Below are positions 1 through 6,796 of a stretch of 14,968 nucleotides of DNA, one piece after another (positions within the stretch are counted from its first letter, which is position 1; each line of letters begins with the position of its first letter). The stretch lies in the NCBI GenBank assembly GCA_964538355.1, contig CAZIFC010000045.1, forward strand, positions 1-14,968. Reading direction: 5' to 3'. The DNA comes from Bilophila sp964538355 (GTDB taxonomy: Bacteria > Desulfobacterota > Desulfovibrionia > Desulfovibrionales > Desulfovibrionaceae). The notes under the pieces were generated by a model. That model was not told the DNA's origin. It saw only the letters and a list, made by a program, of their open reading frames with translations, and did no database searches. A program made the translations under genes and the position numbers.

Positions 1-74
1 CCGCCCTCGCAGGGACCGGTAAAGGAACGTCCTTCAAGTACAAAACCGTCTTCAAGAGCCAATAGCGCCTTCAT
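1..74 (-). CDS. carA: Carbamoyl phosphate synthase small subunit, N-terminal fragment (cut by window edge)
   Basis: The minus strand opens an ATG at 74 that runs off the left edge after 24 complete codons. The peptide begins MKALLALEDGFVLEG and continues RSFTGPCEG, which matches the usual start of CarA, the glutamine amidotransferase subunit. CarA supplies ammonia to CarB for carbamoyl phosphate, used in pyrimidine and arginine synthesis. A GGAG Shine-Dalgarno sits five bases upstream (80-83). The gene follows kdsB by 63 bp in the same direction, so it may be cotranscribed. Only the first beta-strand region is visible and no catalytic residue lies in the window. The identification rests on this short but characteristic N-terminus. 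Confidence 0.8.
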   Translation of the reverse strand, partial: MKALLALEDGFVLEGRSFTGPCEG

Positions 75-137
75 TCCGTCTCCATTATGTTGAAGCATGG
101 CGGCATTTCCGCCGTTGCATTGTGCCAGAGCGCGCCG

Positions 138-902
138 TCAGCGGGCGCAGTGCTTGCATGTGTGATCCGCGAGCAGGGCGCGGACCGTTTCCAAATCTTC
201 CGGCGTATCCACGCCGTGGGCCTCGTAGTTTTCTACGCGCACCACGCGGATCGGAATGCCGTTTTCGAGAAAGCGGAGCTGTTCCAGCTTTTCGCGTTTT
301 TCCAGCGCGGACTGGGGCAGCCCCACAAAGCGTTGCAGTGCCTGCATCCTGAAAGCATACAGGCCGATATGCCCGAGGATTTCCCCTTCGCCGCCGTCGC
401 GGTCAAAGGGAATGCGCGAGCGGGAAAAATAAAGGGCGTCGCCGTTGCCCGCCGTCACCACCTTGACCTGATTGGGCGAAGCCGCACGCTCCGGTGAAAT
501 GGGCGTGGCAAGCGTGCTCACCTGCACCGATCCGTCCAGAAACGGGGCCACCAGCCGTTCGATGGCCACAGGGTCCAGTGCCGGTTCGTCACCCTGAATG
601 TTCACGATGACGGCATGCGGTTCGACGCCGAGCCGAGAGGCCGCCTCATGAACGCGATCCGTACCGCTGGCATGATCGCTTCGGGTCATGACGCAGGGGA
701 TTTCCCACTCCAGTGCGGCTTCCGCAATGCGATCGTCGTCCGTTGCCAGAATGATCCCGCGCAATACCGAGGCCCGCTTGGCGTGGGCGTAGACGTGCCA
801 GAACATCGGGCGGCCCCAGATGTCAGCGAGCGGCTTTCCCGGAAAGCGCGAAGAGTCGTAGCGTGCCGGGATGACACCGTAACATGGAATGGATGTGCTC
901 AT
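138..902 (-). CDS. kdsB: 3-deoxy-manno-octulosonate cytidylyltransferase (CMP-Kdo synthetase)
   Basis: A 254-residue cytosolic enzyme that joins CTP and Kdo to give CMP-Kdo, the donor for the inner core of lipopolysaccharide. Family motifs are clear: IPARYDSSRFPGKPL at residues 11-25 (nucleotide-binding loop), HASGTDR at 77-83, NIQGDEP at 101-107 with the metal-binding Asp, and GVDTPEDLE near the C-terminus. The length is normal for KdsB (about 245-255). I chose the ATG at 902 because GGGGGAA lies just upstream. A longer reading from a TTG at 920 has no comparable site. The last residues contain a CKHC pair of cysteines that I do not recognise as a family feature. The gene lies 154 bp beyond the secretion operon and probably has its own promoter. 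Its presence implies an LPS-bearing envelope. Confidence 0.95.
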   Translation of the reverse strand: MSTSIPCYGVIPARYDSSRFPGKPLADIWGRPMFWHVYAHAKRASVLRGIILATDDDRIAEAALEWEIPCVMTRSDHASGTDRVHEAASRLGVEPHAVIVNIQGDEPALDPVAIERLVAPFLDGSVQVSTLATPISPERAASPNQVKVVTAGNGDALYFSRSRIPFDRDGGEGEILGHIGLYAFRMQALQRFVGLPQSALEKREKLEQLRFLENGIPIRVVRVENYEAHGVDTPEDLETVRALLADHTCKHCAR

Positions 903-935
903 GATTCCCCCGTGGGCCAAAGCCCGCTTCCCGCA

Positions 936-944
936 GGTATAGCA
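936..944 (-). promoter_or_regulatory. Candidate extended -10 promoter for kdsB
   Basis: On the minus strand the gap before kdsB contains TGCTATACC, an extended -10 style element (TGn followed by a 4/6 TATAAT match) about 35 bp upstream of the start codon. No good -35 hexamer sits 16-18 bp further up, so the call relies on the TGn extension. It lies beside the inverted repeat at 950-956/977-983. This is a weak prediction. Confidence 0.3.
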
Positions 945-1056
945 ACATTCACCCCGGCAATAAACCCTTTTTTTGACGGGGTGTACGGAAGGGCGGCCCC
1001 GGGGGCCGGGCTTTGGAAAAACTGGCGAAACATCAGCTCTTTTGCTGCGTTGTCAG

Positions 1057-2292
1057 CTACATGCCTCCGCCAGCCATCTTGGTCATGTCCCACATGGGCA
1101 TGAAAATCGCGAGGGCGAAAAAGCCGACTACGCCCGCAAGGACAACGATGAGGATCGGGCCGATGGCCTCGGTCATTTCGCCGACCGCATACTCCACTTC
1201 CTCGTCGTAGTGCGCGGCAAGATCTTCGAGCATGGTTTCCAGATTGCCGGCGTTTTCGCCGACCGCCACCATGTTGATGGTCAGGGGGGTGAAGTAGCGG
1301 GCGGAACCGAGCGGCTCGGCAATGCCCTGTCCCGAGCGGAGCTTGTCCTTGATGGTGGAAAATTCTTTTTCCAGAGCCGCGTTGTTGATGGTTTCGGAAA
1401 GGATGTCCAGGGCGTCGAGAATGCCCACGCCGCTGCGCTGGAGGATCGAGAAGATGGCTGCGAACCGGGCCATGATCGACATCTGCACGACCTTGCCGAT
1501 CAGGGGGAGGGCCAGCATGGTTCGCGCCCAGAGGTATCTGCCCCGTTCCGTTCTTATCCACCAGCGCAAGCCGAAAAAGAGCGCGGCGGCAACCGCCAGC
1601 AGCAGATACCAGTAGTCGGACATGGCGGTATTCATGGCGAGAGCCATGCGCGTAGGCCACGGAAGATCGAGCCTGGCATTGGCGAACAGCCGGGCAAAGC
1701 TTGGCACGACCCAGTTGAGCAGGAAGATGAAGGCTCCCGCCAGTGTGAACAGGACGATTTTGGGGTAGCGCAGGGCCGACTTCACATCGTTGCGGATCTT
1801 GTTTTCGTGTTCGAGCAGGTAGGTGAGGCGGTCCAGTACGTTGCCCATGGAGCCGCTGTATTCCCCGGCGCGGATCATGGCGCAGTAGAGCGGGGAAAAA
1901 ATGTCCGGGTGCGAGCTGAAGGCGTTGTAGAGGGTGCTGCCGGTGCTGACCTGCTGGGCAATATCCGCCGTGGCGGTTTTGAGCGTCGGGTTTTCGGTTT
2001 GCACCTGAAGGATGTTGAGGAGCTGCGTAATGGGGACGCCTGCGTTGAACAGGGTGCGGAACTGCTTGCTGAACAGGATGATCTGCTTGAAGGTGACAGG
2101 CTTTTGCAGGAGCTTCTGGAACCTTTTGCTTGTGATGCCATGATCCTTTTTGGTGATCTCGGTGGGCATGAGGCCGCGCCCGAGCAGGGTTTGCCGCGCC
2201 TGCTCCAGCGTCTCGGCCTCAATATCGCCCGTAAGTGCGACACCTGCGTCGTTGATTGCCCGATAGGTATAGGAATATTTGGGGTCCGCCAT
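1057..2292 (-). CDS. Type II secretion / type IV pilus inner-membrane platform protein (GspF/PilC family)
   Basis: A 411-residue polytopic membrane protein, the inner-membrane platform that couples the cytoplasmic ATPase to pilus or pseudopilus assembly. Two repeated GspF domains are visible at about 73-196 and 276-398. Each carries the family signature, GEYSGSMGNVLDRL at 143-156 and GENAGNLETMLEDLA at 345-359. Hydrophobic segments lie near 178-198, 226-245 and 378-400. The length is typical (about 400-410). The ATG at 2292 is preceded by AAGGAAA. It is the last gene of the six-gene operon, 57 bp after the ATPase gene. The family cannot by itself separate type II secretion from type IV pili, so no specific symbol is given. 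Confidence 0.93.
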   Translation of the reverse strand: MADPKYSYTYRAINDAGVALTGDIEAETLEQARQTLLGRGLMPTEITKKDHGITSKRFQKLLQKPVTFKQIILFSKQFRTLFNAGVPITQLLNILQVQTENPTLKTATADIAQQVSTGSTLYNAFSSHPDIFSPLYCAMIRAGEYSGSMGNVLDRLTYLLEHENKIRNDVKSALRYPKIVLFTLAGAFIFLLNWVVPSFARLFANARLDLPWPTRMALAMNTAMSDYWYLLLAVAAALFFGLRWWIRTERGRYLWARTMLALPLIGKVVQMSIMARFAAIFSILQRSGVGILDALDILSETINNAALEKEFSTIKDKLRSGQGIAEPLGSARYFTPLTINMVAVGENAGNLETMLEDLAAHYDEEVEYAVGEMTEAIGPILIVVLAGVVGFFALAIFMPMWDMTKMAGGGM

Positions 2293-2349
2293 GCTGTTTC
2301 CTTGAGGCGTTTGTCCGTTCCGAGGGAATGCACCGCCGGACGCGGCAGG

Positions 2350-4062
2350 TTAGATCATGGCGGCGCGGAGGGCTTCCTCCACGGTCGTCAGCCCGGCGCA
2401 GACCTTGCGGGCGGCATCCTGCGCCAGGGTATTCATCACGCCGTTCTCCTGTGCGATGGCGGAGATTTCCTGCGCGTGTGCCAGCCGGACGATGGCTTCC
2501 TGGATTTCCGGCGTCGAGGGCATGACCTCAAAAATGCCGATGCGTCCGAGGTAGCCGGTGTTCCCGCAGTGGTAGCACCCCTTCCCGCGCAGAAAGGTCG
2601 CATCCGTTGCCTTGTCGATGCCGAACATTTTCAGCAGATGGTGCGGCGGTTCGTACGGCTCGGCGCAGTGGGGGCAGACTTTGCGGACAAGCCGCTGCGC
2701 GAACGAGCAGAGGAGCACGGAAGCCACCAGATACGGTTCGATGTGCATTTCCATCAGGCGGGATACCGCGCCGGGGGCATCGTTGGTGTGGAGCGTGGAG
2801 AGCACGAGGTGGCCCGTAAGGGCGGCCTGAACCGCAATCTGCGCCGTTTCGCTGTCCCGGATTTCGCCCACCATGATGATATCGGGGTCCTGCCGGAGAA
2901 TGGAGCGCAGGCCCGAGGCAAAGGTCATGCCCGCGCGGACGTTGAGCTGTACCTGCCGGATTCCTTCGATGCGGTATTCGACAGGATCTTCAAGCGTGAT
3001 GGCGTTCACGTCCGAGCTGTTGAGGAGCTGGAGGATGGAGTAGAGGCTGGTGCTTTTGCCGCTCCCGGTCGGCCCGGTGGAGAGGATCATCCCGTACGGC
3101 TTTTGGATGGCCTGAACGATGGTGTTGCAGTCCTTTTCGTTCATGCCGAGCTTGTCCAGCGTGTAGACGTGGTTGCTGCTCATGTCGAGCAGGCGCATGA
3201 CCACATTCTCGCCGTAGATGGTCGGCAGTGTTGAAACGCGGACGTTGATTTCCCGGTTGTCCACCATCATGGTGAAACGGCCGTCCTGCGGGACGCGGGT
3301 AATGGAAATATCCATATTCGAAAGAATCTTGATGCGCGAAACGATGGAAACCCCCACGCGCTTGGGCGGGGAGGGGGTTTTGCGGAGCTTGCCGTCCACG
3401 CGGAACCGGATCTGGATGGAATCCTTTTCCGGGCTGATGTGGATGTCGCTGGCGGATTCGCGCACGGCCTGCGTCAGGATGGAGTTGACGAGCCGGACGA
3501 TGGGGGCCTCATCCGGCTGCCCCAGCTCGTCGCTGCTGGTTTCACTGGCAATGAGCAGATCGTCGGACGCAAGAGAAGCCTTTTGGGGAAGCTCGGTGCT
3601 CAGGCTTTCCATGACGCCGCCCATGGAATTGAAGTGCCCGTACAGCGCGGCGTAGAGTTGCGTGAACTCCTGCCGGAGGCACATGATCGGTTCCACTTCG
3701 CGATCGGTGACGATCTCGATGCGGTCCAGCGCGTCGATATCCAGCGGGTCCACCATCGCCACGACCAGCACATCGCCGCGGATCAGCAGCGGAACGGCGT
3801 TGGTGCGCTGGGCGACATCGGCGGGCAGGCGATCGGAAAGAGCAATGTTCAAGGGAAAGCGGGCCGGGCTGTACCGTTCGATACCGGTCTGGCGGCACAC
3901 GGCATCCACAACATCGCTTTCACGGCAAACACCTTTTTTGATAAGGTATTCCCCCAGCTTCATGCCGCTTCCGCGCTGTTCCTGAAGGGCCGTTTCAAGC
4001 TGTTGGGGCGTGAGCAGGCCCGATGCCAGCAGCAGTTCTCCGAGCCGGAGTTTCTTTTGCAT
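2350..4062 (-). CDS. Assembly ATPase of a type II secretion / type IV pilus system (GspE/PilB family)
   Basis: A 570-residue hexameric ATPase that powers pilin or pseudopilin extrusion from the cytoplasmic face. An N-terminal GspE_N/MshEN-like region occupies about 1-150. The motor domain shows Walker A GPTGSGKST (330-338), Asp box ITLEDPVEYR (355-364), Walker B DPDIIMVGEIRD (392-403) and His box TGHLVLSTLHTN (416-427). A zinc-binding tetracysteine, CPHC at 463-466 and CYHC at 496-499, is the hallmark of the GspE/PilB branch and argues against a PilT retraction motor. The ATG at 4062 has a near-perfect GAGGAGGT site, which lies inside the last codons of the secretin gene 3 bp upstream. The two genes are therefore probably translationally coupled. 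Confidence 0.95.
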   Translation of the reverse strand: MQKKLRLGELLLASGLLTPQQLETALQEQRGSGMKLGEYLIKKGVCRESDVVDAVCRQTGIERYSPARFPLNIALSDRLPADVAQRTNAVPLLIRGDVLVVAMVDPLDIDALDRIEIVTDREVEPIMCLRQEFTQLYAALYGHFNSMGGVMESLSTELPQKASLASDDLLIASETSSDELGQPDEAPIVRLVNSILTQAVRESASDIHISPEKDSIQIRFRVDGKLRKTPSPPKRVGVSIVSRIKILSNMDISITRVPQDGRFTMMVDNREINVRVSTLPTIYGENVVMRLLDMSSNHVYTLDKLGMNEKDCNTIVQAIQKPYGMILSTGPTGSGKSTSLYSILQLLNSSDVNAITLEDPVEYRIEGIRQVQLNVRAGMTFASGLRSILRQDPDIIMVGEIRDSETAQIAVQAALTGHLVLSTLHTNDAPGAVSRLMEMHIEPYLVASVLLCSFAQRLVRKVCPHCAEPYEPPHHLLKMFGIDKATDATFLRGKGCYHCGNTGYLGRIGIFEVMPSTPEIQEAIVRLAHAQEISAIAQENGVMNTLAQDAARKVCAGLTTVEEALRAAMI

Positions 4063-4065
4063 GCG

Positions 4066-5691
4066 CTACCTCCTCGGTGCGGCGGACGGTGCTGCCGGTA
4101 CTGGAGACACGGGAGAGCCGGAAGGCGCAGGGGGCGTTTTCGGCATTGCGGCTGCCGTTTCGCGCGTGGGCAGGATTTCGGGGGTGATGAAGATCAGCAC
4201 CTCTTCCATGCTCGTTCCCTTGCTTTCGTGCCCGAAGACATACTTGCCGCCGGGGATATCCTTGAGTCCGGGAACACCGGCATTGGCATCTACGTTCTTT
4301 TCCTTGGTCAGGCCGGAAATCACCACGGTCTCCCCGTTACGCATGATCAGGGTCGTTTCTGTCTGCTTCTTGATGATGAAGGGGTTGCCGTCCACGGAAC
4401 GGGACGTATCCACCTCGTCCTTTTTGACCAGCACCTTCAGCTTGAGGTTGTCCCCGTCGATGACGTTGGGAGTCATTTCGAGCCGGAGCACGGCATCTTC
4501 AAACTTGACCTCCCTGTCTCCCATGTTGCTGGTGGAGACGTACGGGACTTTTTCGCCGTTTTCGGTATACGCCATCTTGTTGTCCAGCGTGGTGAGCGAG
4601 GGAGAGGACAGGATATTGATTTTGCCGTCCTTTTCCATGAGGTTCAGCTGAACTTCGAGCATGCTGCCGCCGACGCGCCCCAGCATGAAGCCGAGGGAAC
4701 CCATCTTGTTGCTGGCGATGCTTGAGTAGTCAAGCCCGAAGGGAACCCCGCCGAGACCGGGCCTGTTGGAGCCGGTGACGCCTCCGGCCGTGGGGTCCTG
4801 CCCCTGCGTGCCCGATACGCCGGAGCCGACCCAGGTGTGGTTGCCGTTGTTGAAGGAGCCGGAACGCCAGACGCCGCCCCACTGCATGCCGAGTTCGCGC
4901 GCGCTGTCCTTGGTGGCTTCAACGATGTAGGCCTTGAGGTGGACCTGGGAGCGCGGGCGGTCAAGGTTTTCGACAAGCCGGATGATGCGCTGCTGATCCT
5001 GCTGGGTGGCCTGCACGATCAGGGCGTTGCTGTGGTCGTCCACTTCGATGACGGCGGTCTGCCCGCTCTGCCCGTTGGCGGTCGTCAGAAATTTGGTCAG
5101 GCTCTGCTGGAGGGCCTTGGCGTCCGCATAGCGCACGTTGACGACGCTGACGGAAAGAGGCGCGTTGTGGAGGGCCGCCAGCTCCTGCTGGGCAAGCTGG
5201 TTGTCGAGGGTTTGGAGATTGATCTCCTTCTGCTTTTCCACAGCGGTAAGCACTTGCAGGATGTTGCCCTGCCAGCGGTATTGCAGCCCGTTGGCCCGGA
5301 GCAGGCCCCGAAAGACATCGCGCCAGGGGGAACGCTGGACATTGAGGCTGACGGTTCCCGATACTCCGGGACTGAGCATGACGTTGACCCCGGCGGCGGT
5401 CGCAAGACTGCGAAGGGCAACCCCGACATCCACGTTATGGAGCTTGAGCGTGACCGGAATGGAGGGAAGAGCGCGGGTGGAAGCCTGTTCCTGCTTTTCC
5501 GAATACTGCATGAGCACGCGCGGTTCCGGGCGCAGATCGGTGGGGGAAGGCGAATAGCCCTGTGAATCCTGAGCGAGCTGCTGCCAGTGCTCCATGAAGG
5601 GATTTTTGTTCTTGTCCTCTTTGGATGCACACCCGGCAAGCATCAGAAGAGTGAGGATGAGGCAGAGAACAGAAAATGTCCGTTGTCGCAT
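4066..5691 (-). CDS. Outer-membrane secretin, predicted lipoprotein (GspD/PilQ/MshL family)
   Basis: A 541-residue secretin that should form the multimeric outer-membrane pore through which the pilus or secreted substrate passes. The N-terminus has a lipoprotein signal peptide with lipobox LAGC and the acylated Cys at residue 21. An STN/N0-like domain follows at about 80-150, an N1-type ring domain at 180-245, a Gly/Asn/Ser-rich linker at 275-315, and the secretin beta-domain at about 330-507, ending VLIFITPEIL. A Pro/Ala-rich tail (515-541) follows. The start at 5691 gives the signal peptide and has GGAG seven bases upstream; an upstream in-frame start at 5787 would bury it. The conserved C-terminal motif is unusual: VPGLKDIPGGKYVFG rather than the common VPxLGDIPxLGxLF. 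Lipoprotein secretins are known in MSHA-like, type IVb pilus and some type II systems. Confidence 0.92.
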   Translation of the reverse strand: MRQRTFSVLCLILTLLMLAGCASKEDKNKNPFMEHWQQLAQDSQGYSPSPTDLRPEPRVLMQYSEKQEQASTRALPSIPVTLKLHNVDVGVALRSLATAAGVNVMLSPGVSGTVSLNVQRSPWRDVFRGLLRANGLQYRWQGNILQVLTAVEKQKEINLQTLDNQLAQQELAALHNAPLSVSVVNVRYADAKALQQSLTKFLTTANGQSGQTAVIEVDDHSNALIVQATQQDQQRIIRLVENLDRPRSQVHLKAYIVEATKDSARELGMQWGGVWRSGSFNNGNHTWVGSGVSGTQGQDPTAGGVTGSNRPGLGGVPFGLDYSSIASNKMGSLGFMLGRVGGSMLEVQLNLMEKDGKINILSSPSLTTLDNKMAYTENGEKVPYVSTSNMGDREVKFEDAVLRLEMTPNVIDGDNLKLKVLVKKDEVDTSRSVDGNPFIIKKQTETTLIMRNGETVVISGLTKEKNVDANAGVPGLKDIPGGKYVFGHESKGTSMEEVLIFITPEILPTRETAAAMPKTPPAPSGSPVSPVPAAPSAAPRR

Positions 5692-5753
5692 AAGGCTTCT
5701 CCAGTCGCTGCACAGGGCGCAGCCTGCTGTCCGCGTTGAAAGGGAGGGGACGG

Positions 5754-6245
5754 TTAGAGGTCGTCCCCCGTATAGGGAAGGGTCCATTCGGTATTTCGGG
5801 AAGGGGAATAGAGGATGACGCCATCGGCGCGGATGGCCCGGACGACGTCTCCGCTGTTGGGCAGGGTGTCGCCGACGCCGTATTCCAGCCCGCCTATGAT
5901 GGCCAACGCCGTTTTGCCGACCTGAATATAGCCGGAGTAGGCCATGCCTGACAGATCCGAGGGCTGGGCAATCCGGGTGTTGGGCAGGTTCGCGTCAGGG
6001 AGCTGGAACGGGTTGCGTGAGGCGGGGCGCAGTGCCGCGGCAAGGATGTAGCGTTGCCCCTCGGAAATGGAGAGGGATTGCAGTGCCGCCGAAACCTCTC
6101 CGGAAACGCTTCGGGCCTGTTGCAGCGTGTCGGTCTCTTTCTGGGAGATGTCGGCTGACAGCATCAGATCGAGCGCGTACTGGATGCCCGCTCCCACGAT
6201 GGCGACTCCCATGGAGCCAAGAAGAATTTTTTCCCGCAAGGTCAT
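5754..6245 (-). CDS. PilP/GspC-like periplasmic alignment protein
   Basis: A 163-residue protein with one N-terminal membrane anchor (about 7-27) and a periplasmic remainder. The C-terminal part (about 104-158: GYIQVGKTALAIIGG, then YGVGDTLPN, VVRAIRADGVILYS) has the spaced beta-strand pattern of the PilP/GspC homology region. That region contacts the N0 domain of the secretin and links the inner-membrane complex to the pore. True PilP is usually a lipoprotein, whereas here there is a transmembrane anchor as in GspC. The start at 6245 lies 9 bp after the PilO-like gene, with a weak GAGG nearby. The gene is followed by the secretin after 62 bp, the order expected of pilM-N-O-P-Q clusters. The assignment rests on position, topology and strand pattern rather than a strict motif. 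Confidence 0.7.
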   Translation of the reverse strand: MTLREKILLGSMGVAIVGAGIQYALDLMLSADISQKETDTLQQARSVSGEVSAALQSLSISEGQRYILAAALRPASRNPFQLPDANLPNTRIAQPSDLSGMAYSGYIQVGKTALAIIGGLEYGVGDTLPNSGDVVRAIRADGVILYSPSRNTEWTLPYTGDDL

Positions 6246-6254
6246 CGTTTGCCT

Positions 6255-6794
6255 CTAGTGCTGCATGGTCTGCGGTTGGGTAAACGTGGCCCACACTCCC
6301 AAGGAGAAGGAAGGGACGGTACTGGTTGGTGTCACATTGAAAAATTCCATGCCGGTGATCCACGGCTGGTCGCTGAGAAGCAGGACGAGACGGCGGAAGG
6401 TGTCCGGATCGCCGGACAGCGTGCCGTCCAGCCGGATGCTGCTCCGTTCCACCACGGTTTCGGCGGCGGGCACAAAGCGCGCGCTGTCCATGCCAGACAG
6501 CTTGACCAGCTGCTGAAGCGAGGCAACGATGCTGGAAAGGTTTTCCGGTGTGGGAAGGGTGCTTCGCGTGCCGATGAGCGCGTCGGTTTCGGAGCGGCGT
6601 TGCTCCAGGCCCCGGATAAGGGGACTGAGGGTTTCCTGTACCTGAATGCGGGCCTTGAGGGTTGCTATATCGCCGTCCACCTGGTTTGAAAAGTACCAGA
6701 GCGGGAGCAGGCAGAACAGCACGGCGCACAGGGCCAGCAGGCCCTCAAGGGCGAGAAAGCGGATCGGGAACCAGAGGGGCAGTTGCAGGCGCAT
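6255..6794 (-). CDS. PilO/GspM-like inner-membrane alignment protein
   Basis: A 179-residue bitopic membrane protein with a short cytoplasmic N-terminus, one transmembrane helix at about 12-34, a probable coiled coil (about 40-75) and a ferredoxin-like periplasmic domain to the end. This is the architecture of PilO and GspM, which pair with PilN or GspL to form the inner-membrane alignment complex. Sequence conservation in these families is low. The call depends on topology, size and its place between the PilM-PilN fusion and the PilP-like gene. The ATG at 6794 follows the stop of the upstream gene by only 2 bp, so translation is probably coupled. The Shine-Dalgarno (GAGG) is rather distant. 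Confidence 0.7.
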   Translation of the reverse strand: MRLQLPLWFPIRFLALEGLLALCAVLFCLLPLWYFSNQVDGDIATLKARIQVQETLSPLIRGLEQRRSETDALIGTRSTLPTPENLSSIVASLQQLVKLSGMDSARFVPAAETVVERSSIRLDGTLSGDPDTFRRLVLLLSDQPWITGMEFFNVTPTSTVPSFSLGVWATFTQPQTMQH

Positions 6795-6796
6795 GG

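Noticed and set aside
95..118. Small hairpin (GGCGG/CCGCC) between kdsB and carA
   Set aside because: Five-base stem core without a T tract on either strand; not a credible terminator, so kdsB and carA may be cotranscribed.
994..1008. GC-rich hairpin CGGCCC-CGG-GGGCCG between the GspF-type gene and kdsB as a terminator of the secretion operon
   Set aside because: The stem is short with a three-base loop and no T tract follows on the minus strand. The run of T at 967-974 is on the plus strand, where no gene needs terminating.
973..3234. A 753-codon open frame on the plus strand opposite the GspF- and GspE-type genes
   Set aside because: It is antisense to two unmistakable genes, its translation is low-complexity and without recognisable motifs, and long antisense frames are expected in GC-rich DNA with strong third-position bias.
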